Shown here: positions 1 through 10,149 of the stretch, piece after piece
How positions within the stretch are numbered: the stretch's first letter is position 1
Layout of the letters: each line of letters begins with the position of its first letter
DNA from: Silene conica
Lineage: Eukaryota; Streptophyta; Magnoliopsida; Caryophyllales; Caryophyllaceae
Reading direction: 5' to 3'
DNA: 64,000 bases
Assembly (NCBI GenBank): GCA_029255685.2
Contig: CM055318.2
Span: forward strand, 30,368,001 to 30,432,000
Made by a program: the position numbers and the translations under genes
The notes under the pieces: generated by a model
The model's input: only the letters and a program-made list of their open reading frames with translations
What the model was told of the DNA's origin: nothing
The model's database searches: none

Positions 1-519
1 TCCACTCACAAATCCATTACAATCCTTTACTCTCAGATACCTTCGACTTATACTACAACTTGACCATATATATAAACATCACAACCACACTTAAGCTTAC
101 GGCACTCTCGTCCACCTTACCTCACTTGACTCACTCTCTAACTCAAAAATGTCAGAAACTTCACTTTGTGTTCACAACTCTTTCCTCACAAACACCTCTG
201 ACTGCTAGACTCTCACGCGAAACCATACCGATTCGAAAACCGGATAACTCATGCAATATAACAAATATATATGTAAACCACGCATTAAATTGCAAAGAAA
301 AGTCCTTGAAATCAAAATGACATGCAAAGAGGTCAAGAGCTAAGCATAAGACCTTAACAGAGCTTAATAGATCAGGTACTTGCTCAAACTACTCGACTAC
401 AAGGTACACAACTACCTATTTACTACCACATACTATATCCACGCCTAAAATTTTAATCGTACGATCTTCAACCAATCAAATAACAAACGACGTAAAAATA
501 AAACACGACAATTATACAA

Positions 520-690
520 CGACACCCGGTCGAGTATCACTAACTCGGCCGAGTACACTCTACTCGGTCGAGTGCTAACAACTTGGCCGATCTCCCTCTA
601 CTCGGTCGAGTTTCACCAACTCGATCAGTCGAGCCATCCCTACTAGGTCGAGTACTCCATACTCGGTCGAGTTATTCGATCAGTCCAGAT
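520..690. repeat. Array of ACTCGGYCGAGT palindromes
   Basis: At least six copies of a 12-bp palindrome of the form ACTCGG(T/C)CGAGT, spaced about 15-30 bp apart, with point variants. This is GC-rich in otherwise AT-rich DNA. The same motif sits in the adjacent LTR near 2065-2175. Function unknown; hairpin formation on either strand is possible. Confidence 0.7.
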
Positions 691-1078
691 TCGTGAAGGG
701 GAAACGCCCTTCACTATGCTTACGCATCACATATGCACACTAGCAACACATAACCAGCAGAAATATACATTTAAATATTCATAAAACTTCAAAACAACAG
801 TACCACTTCGTTTCACATTTCCATTCACAATGCCACACCTCCAACAAAGTATATCTTGAGCAAACTTACCACGCACAACATATAATACTCACATATAGAC
901 CATATTCTACCCTTAGTGACCAAATAAAAAGTATTTAAGCGAGTTCGCGGTTTTGGGACGTCTCCCAAACCTTTGCGGTAGCCTCACACACTCCTATATG
1001 GGTTCATTTTATTTAGACACACCAAAGTTCATTTGGGTTCATTGGTTCAGGTTTCAGGACCGTCGCTCTAATACCATT

Positions 1079-2253
1079 TGTAACACCCTCATCACCCGAG
1101 GCCTTTACCAAGGACCCTCAGCCTATAAAGATGTCACCATCTCGGTTGCCCAAGGTAGAATATCAAAAAAAGACAAGAAACATTATTAAAGGGTTAATAC
1201 TATTATTATATAAGTCTCAAACCAAAAGAAATAAACTTAAGACAAAAGCGGAAGCTAATATACTAAGACTTTATATGGTGACTCGCTCCATCCTCAACCT
1301 CAAACAATCATTCAACGACGAACTACCTGCTGAGAATCTGCTCATCATACCAATGGATCATCACAGCAAAAATATCAAGTGTCAGTTACTGCATACATAA
1401 TATCGTCACTACCAAAATCAACAACAAGTATAACAATCTCAAAACACCACATGTTGATATCACCAATAACCAATCATCTCACCGTGGCGACCTGTAGTCC
1501 CACAACCAAACCCCAACTTGCTCACGACAAGGGGTACCTAGACCATTAATGGGCACATCCCCTCCGCGGCAAGCACCACGAAGGGCGATTATATGATTGA
1601 GAGCCAATTCTGTCAATGGTCCCAAACATATGTTCCATATCTCAATTTTGTCTCATAATCCACATGTGATATCAGTCTTATAGCATAACAATAATATCGT
1701 CACAATTACAAAACAGATAAATGAGTAGGGAAACCCCTACCTCAACGCAAATCACATATAGCAAAGATCCAATCGATTCTACACCGTTTTTCTACAAAAT
1801 CTCCTCCTAAGATAATATACAACTTATTACTACGATCGTCACAATCATAACTTATCTCAATACATACTAAACAAAATTTACTTGACAATGACGACACTAG
1901 GCTATGATGATCAGCGCGATAGACTCCGGTAGGTACATCTACGAATTTAGGGTGAGATTTTTGAGAGAGAAGTTGGCAGGCGACAGACTGATTTAGGGTA
2001 AATTATGTTTTTAACTTCCGAAAATCTTTTATAAAGTTATCGCGACGCTGATACGGAAAAACGCACTCGGCTAAGTACCGCACGCAGTCGGCCGAGTTGG
2101 ACCAGCTTTGCCAAGTTACAACAACTCGGCCGAGTTCGCCTAACTCGAACGGGTACGCAATACTCGGCCGAGTTGGGTCGAATCTCAGCAATCAACTCTG
2201 ACCTTGGGTCAACTTCACTAAGTTACCAATACGACTAAGAGAGGGGTGTTACA
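1079..2253 (-). repeat. LTR (5' LTR of the gypsy element)
   Basis: The LTR is 1175 bp with TG...CA ends and inverted terminal pieces TGTAACACCC and GGGGTGTTACA. It carries several copies of the palindrome ACTCGGCCGAGT or near variants in its 5' part (about 2065-2175). The same motif family recurs in the internal leader (about 525-680). No second LTR is in the window for dating. Confidence 0.75.
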
Positions 2254-2830
2254 ATGTTGGCTACTCATGTTTCCGTGAGGGTTCATTTCATCAATGGACA
2301 ACGCTATAAGTTTTTAGGTTCATTACCGAACTCAGGATAATTAGTGTCAATTGTTTTCTATTGCATACCATATGTCGTGTGTCTTAGCTTTCCATCATTT
2401 ATTCTTCCAGTATTTTGCCAAGTCATCACATTTTGCATCTTTTTCATTCGAATAAATTCTTATGATTCTTGGTATAGTATTCGAAAATACCACAACACGT
2501 TAGCCGGGATTCCTTCTTTATCCTTATAACACCACTCGTGACAAACCGGACAGTGAGTTAAGTTTCGAAATACTTTTCTATACAATATGCAATCTTTTGG
2601 GCATGCATGTATTTTCTCGTATTTCAAACCCACTCCTCTAATCAGTTTCTTAGCCACATATGTCCTAATAAGAAGAACATTACCATCTGGAAGCATGGTT
2701 TTTCAAGGGTTTTAGTGAAACATGTGTCGCTCACCCCATTTGCCTCTTTAATATTATAAAACTTCACAACAAGCGACATTTTAGTGTACTTAGAACCGGG
2801 CTACAAAGGGGCTTCAGACTCACACAAGTT
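2254..2830 (-). pseudogene. CACTA TNP2 transposase remnant (Transposase_21), frameshifted and truncated
   Basis: Reading the minus strand, the family blocks appear in order but in different frames. First comes a SKYTKMSLVV / YNIKEANGVSD block (about 2700-2800) with an in-frame TAG just before it. Then follows an open stretch at 2696-2460 with YEKIHACPKDCILY and CPVC (zinc-binding type cysteines). A +1 shift near 2480 leads to IPRIIRIYSNEKDAK. Finally ALSIDEMNPHGNMSSQH ends exactly where the gypsy LTR begins (2253). The shifts and the stop show a dead copy. Domain order and motifs match the TNP2 family. Confidence 0.8.
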
Positions 2831-2842
2831 ACATATATATAG

Positions 2843-3325
2843 CTAGTTTAAGCCATCCAAACGAGTGTCATCGCCTACATCTTCAAAAGAACTTGACTCA
2901 TCATCTTTTTCTCCATAATTAATATCTTTAGATCCAACATTCAACTCATCACCCGTATCAAAACCAGCCTCCCATGTATTACGAGCAATGTCTCCTTCAA
3001 AATCATCAAACTCGACATCACTCAACCTTTCGTATTCCACACCTATACCCTCATCATCATCAACTTCTTTAGAACACTCATTTTCCTCTAATGATTCTCC
3101 ATGAAAAATCCTACGAGTATAGGACCGACTAAAACTAAACTTCTCTAAGTGAATTTTAACGCCCGCGAAAGGCATAGACCTAACAATACCACATCTCTCA
3201 CAAGGGCATGAAATACTAGAAGAACATTTCATATTTTTAGAAACTATTTTGTAAAATTCAGCTAAACCAGCCTTATAAATCGGGTCACTCTTATTTGCAT
3301 CATTCTTCATCCAAGTTCGGGCCAT
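2843..3325 (-). pseudogene. CACTA transposase, transposase-associated N-terminal domain
   Basis: A 160-aa frame starts at an ATG at 3325. It shows the layout of the plant transposase-associated domain: RTWM near the start, GLAEFYKIV, then a CPCERC cysteine cluster, a VKIHLEKF stretch and a terminal HGE, followed by an acidic tail (DDDE, FDDFEGD). This domain normally precedes TNP2 transposase in plant En/Spm elements, and TNP2 remnants do follow at 2830-2254. The frame itself is open, but the element as a whole is broken, so it is scored as a pseudogene. Confidence 0.8.
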
Positions 3326-3360
3326 GCATATATTATATTATATTATATTATATATATATA

Positions 3361-3401
<41 letters not shown>
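3326..3401. repeat. AT-rich microsatellite
   Basis: A run of ATATT and (AT)n units directly upstream of the transposase start codon of the CACTA remnant. Confidence 0.9.
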
Positions 3402-3403
<2 letters not shown>

Positions 3404-4212
3404 TGGTCAATAATGATGCAATATAAATTAGAGGTGCAAGTTAAGGGGTGCATGATAATCAATGGGATACAGGATAATCAATTAACAACAATAATCTAAC
3501 ATAACATAATCATCTAACAACAATAATCTAACTATAAGATATAAAAACTAAGATACGATAATCAACTAACAACAATAATCTAACTATAAGATGTAAAAGG
3601 TATTACTAGGAGATAAATACCTGGTATAAATGGCAATGACGATGAGGAAGCAACAAGGGAACGACAACGATGAATGTTGACGGAGATAATTGGTTGTGTT
3701 TGGGTGTTTATTAAGCAACAATGAATACAAATGACTGTGTTGTATATATATAGGTTGTTCAAGTGTTTCTTTTGTGCTATTTATTAAAACTATTTACAAC
3801 GGGCATAAACAAAACCCGTTGTTAATACTTATAACAATGGTTCTTACTGAATAACCGTTGTCACAACCTAATATTTTGAAAACGGTTTTATATAAAATAA
3901 TTGTTGTCATTAGTTGATGCGTGTCTATTATATGATGTTTTAAACCTCATTTCACACGCATTTCATAGCTCATTCGTGTAGTTTAGGCTACTATTTGCCC
4001 TATTTCGTCTACTTTCGCATTTTTATTTGAAATTGCAGATTAATGCGGAAACGAGTAGATATTGAGCTAAATCCGTCCCCGAGTGCTTAGCATAGCATTT
4101 GACATGAAGAGGATGTTTAAGGAATGAACTTGGCGCGCTCTTCAAGGCCTGAAGATAGCATAAGCAAGGGTGCATATAGATTACAAGCTTTAACTAGGAA
4201 ATAATCGCTTCA

Positions 4213-4484
4213 CGATTAGCGACCGAACATGTAAAATTGGCGACCATAGTCGGTCGCTAACCTTATGCTTTTTTTTTTTCATTAGCGACCAATTAGCGAC
4301 TGAAATCAGTCGCTAAATTAGCTACTTCAAGCGGTCGCTAAATTAGCGACCATCATTGGTCGCCCGTCTTATTTTTTTCGGTCGCTAAATTTGGCGACCA
4401 ACATCGGTCTCTAAAAGCGACCATGCCTTGCGACTAAACGCGGGCGACTGCACTTGGTCGCTAAAATAGGAAGGGCGACTGAAA
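4213..4484. repeat. TTAGCGACC/GGTCGCTAA inverted-motif cluster
   Basis: More than ten copies of GCGACC or GGTCGC in both orientations within 270 bp, between the two copies of a direct repeat. This resembles the subterminal arrays of CACTA-type non-autonomous elements, but no CACTA terminus is visible. Confidence 0.6.
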
Positions 4485-4945
4485 TTTCATAACTCATTCG
4501 TGTAGTGTAGGCTACTATTTCCCCTATTTCGTCTATTTTCGCATTTTTATGTGAAATTGCAGATTAATGCGGACACGAGTAGATATTGAGCTAAATCCGT
4601 CCCCGAGTGCTTAGCATAGCATTTGACATGAAGAGGATGCTTAAGGAATGAACTTGGCGCGCTCTTCAAGGCCTGAAGATAGCATAAGCAAGGGTGCATA
4701 CAGTTTACAAGCTTTAACAAGGAAAGAATCGTTTCACGATATTGCAGCCTGTTTCAAATGGCTATATCTCGAGTTCTATAGCTCATAATCGAGTGATTCT
4801 AATTGGAGGTGAAAGCTTATCCTCTTAGCTTTCCAACGCCGCAAGAATCGCTTTATTATCATTAGTAACAAAGAAATGACAGTTGTTTTAAGATCGGCGC
4901 GCGCTTGCAGAATTTGTCAGAATGCACTACTGTACCCTGGCATTT

Positions 4946-5680
4946 GGTCGATCGATTGACACCCATGGTCGGTCGACCGAGGCACCTGATGAGCGAGATT
5001 TCAGAAGTCAAAATTATAAGATCAGAAGCTTCAACGAACCCGACAACTAGTCGATCGACCAGTACCACCGGTCGGTCGACCACTTGGCCCTTTACGGAAA
5101 ATTAAGAACGTGATTAAAGCCCATTAAGCGTGATTAGGTTTTGAGAAGACATCGACAGATTCTTATAAAAGTTAATCACCTCCTTTGTATTAAGCATTGA
5201 GTTTATAATCTTCTACCTTAATCTTTTGTTTACTTAGTCTTAATCATTCTATAGTTTTAGAATTAGCATACAAACTTTCTGTTCCACGCAACGTTTCAAT
5301 AAAGTTCAAATTCTGTTCTTACCTTCTGCCTTTTCGTTACGGTATTTCTTAATCTTTATTTAAGTTTAATTACAGTTTCTTAGAATTAGTATCCGGATAG
5401 TTAGAATCCCCAAACCTTTATTCTTGTTATTTGCTTTATCATATCGTTAATCGTCTTAATCTTGTCATTTATTGTTATTCTCGTTATAATTATTGTTTTC
5501 ATTAGTATCATGCATGAGTAGCTAAACCTTCACATGTTAGGATGTAGGCGAATTATAGCGTAGATGGCGTAGTTTAGGGCAACCCGTAACAGTGCTTGGT
5601 CGACCGACTGACTTCTCTGGTCGGTCGACTGAGTAGGTTGGTCGATCGACCGGATTAGCTGGTCGGTCAACCGACTTCGT
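4946..5680. repeat. GGTCGACC-type palindrome clusters in LTR A
   Basis: Two clusters (about 4946-5090 and 5597-5685) of variants of GGTCGATCGACC and GGTCGGTCGACC, four or so per cluster, spaced by 10-20 bp of unrelated sequence. See the separate finding on palindrome arrays in LTRs. Confidence 0.75.
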
Positions 5681-6342
5681 GTATGATCAGACCTGTTTTG
5701 TTTCGTTAAGTGCAATATCTTTCAATGAGACCGAGAGGAGACTTGTTAGATGCTTAGTAATAACCAACTCGTGGATCGAAAGATAAGGAAGGACATTAGT
5801 TAAAGTTTTAAGACAGCTAAGTTACTATGACCGAAGGGTATGTGACTTAGACATTAGGAATCACCTATCATGTTGACAACTAGTATAAAGTGAGACCTAT
5901 GGACTAGTAGCATAGGCCGAAAGGAGCTACTAGTTAACTTGGACCGAAAGGATTTGTTATACCCCTTACACGACTGTAATACATGTTTACCTAGACCATC
6001 TGCCATCATAGCTATAGTGACCCGAACATCCTAGCATGTCTTTTATCATTGTTTACATCTTATTTTTCAGTTTCGTTCTTGTTTTCTTTATTAGACCTAG
6101 CTAGTTGATATCAAAACCAATCATAAACCCCTCTTTTGTTACCCAAGCCTTAAAACATAAAACAGTTAATATCTCCCAAACCTCCTTGTGGTTCGACCCT
6201 GACTATCACTATCTATAGTAGTAGTTTGGACTTATAAATTTTATCTTTGACACACACAACGACGGGTATCATAAGTATTAACAACAAGTTAGATATAAAA
6301 CGTTGTTGTTACTTTTCACTGATTTGCGCCAAAATGAACTTA

Positions 6343-7632
6343 TTTATAACAACGGTGATATATACTATAACAGTTATTAATAGTTTTTTTTTTGACAGTT
6401 GGAAAAGTGCAGCTAGTCCTTAAGGGCAACTTAGCTGCATTATGAGCAAGTCTATTGTAATTCCTAGTAATAAAACTAATACTTAAACAATGAAAACACG
6501 GTAAAAGATCCATAATAGCCTTCAAGATGTTCATGTTAAACTTTGAGCTTGGTTGAAATCCGGAGATTTTGCGGACGGCGTTCAGACAGTCGGAACCTAC
6601 AGAAACATGAAGCAAATTATTGATAGTAGCCCATTTAAGTGCAGAATGAATAACAACCATTTCAGCCTGCTCCGCAGAAGTAGCGCTTCCAGACGCATAG
6701 TGAGATGCTTCGTTGCAGTGGTCGTTACTGAAAAAATCCGTAGAAGAAACAACCCAACCCAGCCCACACCTGTCGTTCAATTTCCAAGCAACATCAACCG
6801 CAATGAAAGTGGTAGTACAAGCAGCATCCTGACCAACAAGATAGATTTTCTCTTTGTCCTTTAGCCTTTGAAGTTGCTCATCAAAGTCAGAAATATTAAA
6901 CTCTCTATTCAACATATTTTGTGACTCCCGATTTAAAACCTGCAATCCTCCTTAAAGTTCCAATTTGTAAATAGCCATAATTCCCGCTGGTTGAAGTTCT
7001 TCTCTTCGAAACAATTGAGAGTTTCTGGCAATCCAAATTGAGAAAAGCATAGCAAGAAAGGAGGTGATTTTGTAACAACCATCATCACATTTTCTTAGGA
7101 ACGAAATCCAATTAATCATCCATTGGCTGAAGGAAATGTTGCTCGAGAAGCCAACACGGATGCCAAGATCCGTAGCCAACCACAATCTTCTAGAAATGTT
7201 GCACTCCCGAAATAAATGTTCTGCAGTTTCCAGTTCAGACTCTATCATGCAAAGACTACAGAACAACCTAGCCCCTTCAATTCGTTTCTTAATCTCGTAT
7301 CCCACTGGTAAGTAGTCGGTAAGGATTTTCCAAATGAAGATACGCCATTTAAGGGGAATTTTTAATTTCTATAAGATTTTCCTCACAAAAGGCTTGCCCG
7401 CTTCAAACAACCTTGTTGAATCCCTTAAATTTTTTGATTGACTAAGTAGTGTTGTGGAACTTGTAAAGTATCCCTGTTTGACTTTATATATACCATCGTT
7501 TGAATTCCCCCAAAAGCAGAAATCTTTGTCTTGAGCTTTAGGTTTCGGCATAGATGCAATTAACTTTGCAAACGAAGGTTCAAAAAAAGCATTAAGCAGA
7601 TCAAAGTTCCACTCATTATTAACAACGCTCAT
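6343..7632 (-). pseudogene. LINE (L1-type) ORF2 C-terminal remnant: zf-RVT and RNase H-like domain
   Basis: One reading frame on the minus strand runs from 7632 to 6343 with only two in-frame stops (TAG at 7369-7371, TAA at 6952-6954). In order it shows a pre-zinc region (GIYKVKQGY), the WRIFIWKIL linker, a zf-RVT cysteine block (CSLCMIESE, AEHLF, C) and an RNase H-like domain (AVDVAWKLNDRCGLGWVV; AEQAEMVVIHSALKWA; GSDCLNAV). This is the usual C-terminal end of plant LINE ORF2. An A-run on the minus strand near 6380-6390 would be the poly(A) tail. TTATTAA on both sides may be the target duplication. The 5' part including the reverse transcriptase is missing, as expected for a 5'-truncated LINE insertion. 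It lies within CACTA subterminal repeats. Confidence 0.8.
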
Positions 7633-7765
7633 TGCAATTATATCCGTTGTTATTAATTTTAAATAATTTTCGCCAAGTGAACTTATCCAATTAACAACAT
7701 GTTTACAAATTAATCATCAATATACGTTGTTAGTTGAGTTGTTACTATCTGTTTTTGTAGTAGTG

Positions 7766-8294
7766 CCGTTTTAGATTATTTCTATGAAATAAACCTTAAA
7801 AAATAAATTTCATCAACGTTTCTTTTACATAAAAATGGAAAAGATTTCGCTATTCCGTACTAGGTTCACCTGGCTTATACCTATGACCTAACCTGTTATA
7901 ATATTTTATCGCAATTTATTTTCGCAATACCTATTTTACTCAATACAGTACTTTTTAGACATTTATTTCCATTTACATACCCTTTCACTAAAAAGACTGT
8001 ACACCTAATTCTCACTCAATATAACCCTAAAACATCTAAATTTAATTAACTCAAAACCTCTATTTGTTTCAATCCTAATACACGTTATCAAGGATGATGA
8101 TTTGAAACTTGAACACATCATTTGATTCCTTAATTGCAATTATAGATCCAATCAATATAGTCTTTATGTTTTTAAGGATTTTTTGCTATGCTAAAGCTAA
8201 AGTTTTTGTGTTTTTTTTAATTGGTCAGTTGTTTGTTAATGGTGGGGTGGTGTCGGATTGTGATGGCTACAAGGGGACGACCGGTTCTCGGGTG
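7766..8294. other. Intergenic, AT-rich, no gene seen
   Basis: No long frame or known repeat recognised. The last 90 bases before the TRIM (about 8230-8294) are distinctly more GC-rich, and this GC-rich stretch continues on the other side of the TRIM (8858-8930). The TRIM therefore landed in a GC-rich patch that may be a relic of a gene or another element. Confidence 0.5.
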
Positions 8295-8299
8295 GGATA

Positions 8300-8852
8300 T
8301 GTAACAACCCGATCCGCCACCGTCGTAACACAAACCCAATAAGATGGGTGTGCACTTTTGGGCCCGTTATTTGTCCTCACTTAAGCCCAAAAGCACAAGG
8401 CCTTGTTACTAAGTGGTGGGTGGGAGCTATTATAAACATATCACAATCCTCACATTCTACCGATGTGGGAGAAATCTCCTCTCATACTCTTGGAGTGTTA
8501 CAAACTCCCTCACTTAAAGAACACAACGTCCTCGTTGTGCCTCAAACTTGACTACAACCAGGGCCAGAATCCTCCCCCGCTAGGTGTGTGACCCGGGTAC
8601 TCCCGACCACAGGCTCACCACACGGTCGCAGGATCGCTCTGATATCATTTGTAACAACCCGACCCGCCACCGTCGTAACACAAACCCAATAAGATGGGTG
8701 TACACTTTTGGGCCCATTATTTGTCATCACTTAAGCTTAAAAGCACAAGGCCTTGTTACTAAGTGGTGGGTGGGAGCTATTATAAACATATCACAATCCT
8801 TACATTCTACCGATGTGGGACAAATCTCCTCTCATACTCTTGGGGTGTTACA
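8300..8852 (-). mobile_element. Complete TRIM retrotransposon with 5-bp TSD
   Basis: Two 203-bp direct repeats (8300-8502 and 8650-8852) with ends TGTAACAACC / GTGTTACA flank a 147-bp internal region. The flanks are GGATA at 8295-8299 and GGATA at 8853-8857, an exact duplication. Next to the right LTR the minus strand reads TGATATCAGAGCGATCC, a decayed tRNA-iMet primer-binding site. Next to the left LTR it reads AAGTGAGGGAGTT, a polypurine tract. The element is therefore oriented right to left. The two LTRs differ at about 9 of 203 positions (about 4 %), so the insertion is moderately old. There is no coding capacity. Confidence 0.93.
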
Positions 8853-8857
8853 GGATA

Positions 8858-9254
8858 TGATGGTGGGTCGCCGGAGGCCGTCGTAGCGGTTGTCGAAGTA
8901 GTCAGTTGGGTGGTTTGGGAGATGTCGTGTTTTTTGTCTTCCTCATTTTCCTTTTTTTTCTTTGCACGGTTCATTTGAGTTGAAGATGGGAGGGGTAATT
9001 TCGTCAAAAGTGTACTGTGTTGAGTAAAATGTGTACTGCGAAAATCAACACCCTATTTTATTATTCCATCTTATATGCACCCTAGGTAGCACCAAAACGG
9101 ATACGGACACGGACACAGACTCGACGTGGACATGGGACACGACATCCCATGAAATTTAGGACACTGGACACGTCATTTAAATATAATAATATATATATTT
9201 TATGGTTATAAATAATGTATAATTTTATTTTTATCATGTAGTTAAAGCTAAATC
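8858..9254. other. Intergenic, no gene seen
   Basis: A GC-rich start (8858-8930) continues the DNA interrupted by the TRIM. Then comes AT-rich DNA with CGGACACGGACAC-like repeats near 9095-9175, which recur as GTGTCGGATGTCC near 9690, probably fragments of one older repeat split by the MITE at 9258. Confidence 0.4.
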
Positions 9255-9257
9255 TAA

Positions 9258-9546
9258 GGGGTCGTTTGGTTTACCACTTAGGAATGGAATGGATTGGAAT
9301 AAGAAACTATAGTAGTAAGGGGTTTCAACTGATCAATATCTTTCAAAACATGTTTGGTTCATTAGCAAAATAAACATAAATGAATGGAGTTTGAATCCAT
9401 GGGTAGGAGGTGGGTGTAGGATCCTAGGGGTTGGGGTGGAATGAGTATCCGGATGGATTCTAACTTCATTCCAAATGTCTCAACCAAACACTGGAATGTC
9501 TAGAATCCATTCCATTCCATTCCAAACCACCCAACCAAACACCCCC
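9258..9546. mobile_element. Tourist-like (PIF/Harbinger) MITE
   Basis: 289 bp with terminal inverted repeats GGGGTCGTTTGGTT and AACCAAACACCCCC, flanked by TAA on both sides (9255-9257, 9547-9549). TAA target duplication and these ends are typical of Tourist-like MITEs. Subterminal GGAATGGAATGGA / TCCATTCCATTCC repeats are also inverted. Confidence 0.85.
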
Positions 9547-9744
9547 TAAATAAGTAAAGGTATAATTCGACCTTTACTATAACTAATTCTCATTTTTTCA
9601 CCCAAATTCATCTTCTATTAATATTCCATCGTTTTTAAATTTTTTTTACCCATCTAAACTATAATATGTTTAGCTATGTGTACAACGAGTGTCGGATGTC
9701 CAAGTATCGAACACAATGTCAAACACGGGACGGCTAATTAAAAG

Positions 9745-9940
9745 CACAAATTCTTATTTGCAACGGCACTATCCGTCGCAAGCTTGTGACGGATACCGTT
9801 TCCTCTCACAAAATACCCACTTTTTCTCTCTCTTCAACACTATTCATGTGGTCCCCTTTGTCCACTAACTCATTTTCTATCCATTTTATCTTACAAAATA
9901 TCCGTCACAAATAATGACCCGTCACAAGCAAGACTTACTG
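9745..9940. mobile_element. Mutator-type MITE with 9-bp TSD
   Basis: 196 bp. The left end contains TTCTTATTTGCAACGG and the right end, reversed, contains GTCTTGCTTGTGACGG. The flanks AATTAAAAG (9736-9744) and AATTAAAAG (9941-9949) are an exact 9-bp duplication, the size made by Mutator-like transposases. Internal GTGACGG/CCGTCAC copies are also inverted. Confidence 0.85.
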
Positions 9941-10149
9941 AATTAAAAGATGTGTCTATGCTACCTAGGATTCACCCTTGTTTATACCTAAATTGTCTAA
10001 GTATATGAAGTAGGGTCCTCTTTTGAACGTCCTAAACTTATTGTCCTAATGGAGAGATAAAAGCACATAAACTTGAAGGTCCTAAAGTGAGAGGGGAGGC
10101 CACATAGAGACTAGAGAGTCTTCGAGTTTAGCCGTTAAGTAATCAAATT

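Larger units (their letters stand above)
1..2253 (-). mobile_element. Ty3/gypsy (Tekay-like) retrotransposon, truncated by window edge
   Basis: The element runs right to left. Its 5' LTR is 1079-2253. The reverse complement of 1060-1076 is a tRNA-iMet type primer-binding site (TGGTATTAGAGCGACGG, one change from the usual TGGTATCAGAGC), two bases from the LTR edge. Bases 1-1059 would be leader or internal DNA; I see no gag reading frame there on the minus strand, so the element is non-autonomous or the gag lies beyond the window. The right edge falls inside a CACTA transposase block, so this insertion is younger than the CACTA. The target-site duplication on the right would be ATGTT (2254-2258); the left copy is outside the window. 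The Tekay assignment rests only on the LTR ends TGTAACACCC / GGGTGTTACA and the PBS. Confidence 0.75.
3915..6271 (+). mobile_element. Solo-LTR-like element A with internal duplication
   Basis: It starts TGATGCGTGTC and ends GGTATCA. The flanks are TTAGT (3910-3914) and TAAGT (6272-6276), a 5-bp target duplication with one change. The 3' part has the CCTTGTGGTTCGACCC block shared with elements B and C. A segment of about 240 bp occurs twice (about 3965-4212 and 4485-4735), separated by a 270-bp block of GCGACC repeats, so this may be two truncated LTRs rather than one. It contains a GGTCGACC palindrome array in two clusters. No coding region was found. It sits inside CACTA subterminal repeats. 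The Athila/Tat-like affiliation is an inference. Confidence 0.65.
2254..7765 (-). mobile_element. CACTA (En/Spm) transposon, 5' part, broken by three insertions
   Basis: The terminus on the right reads, on the minus strand, CACTACTACAAAAACAG (ending at 7765), a CACTA-type end. Subterminal repeats of the AACAACG/CGTTGTT type are found at 7640-7760, 6272-6380 and 3780-3914, that is on both sides of two later insertions. Downstream on the minus strand come a transposase-associated domain frame (3325-2843) and TNP2 remnants (about 2830-2254). The gypsy element at 2253 cuts the TNP2 coding region. Insertions in order from the element's start: LINE fragment (about 6381-7632), LTR element (3915-6271), gypsy element (2253 leftwards). 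The 3' end of the CACTA is not in the window. Confidence 0.8.

Noticed and set aside
1060-1080. tRNA-Met gene fragment
   Set aside because: Only about 17 bases match, placed two bases from an LTR edge on the minus strand: a primer-binding site, not a tRNA gene.
4946-5680. CRISPR-like or operator array
   Set aside because: The repeats are short palindromes with irregular spacing inside an LTR in a plant genome; no direct repeats with unique spacers and no cas genes.
8300-8852. Cassandra TRIM carrying 5S rRNA
   Set aside because: No 5S promoter or 5S-like sequence is visible in the LTR.
8348-8886. Two similar short proteins encoded by the TRIM
   Set aside because: They are translations of the two LTR copies; TRIMs have no coding capacity and the frames start at different places.
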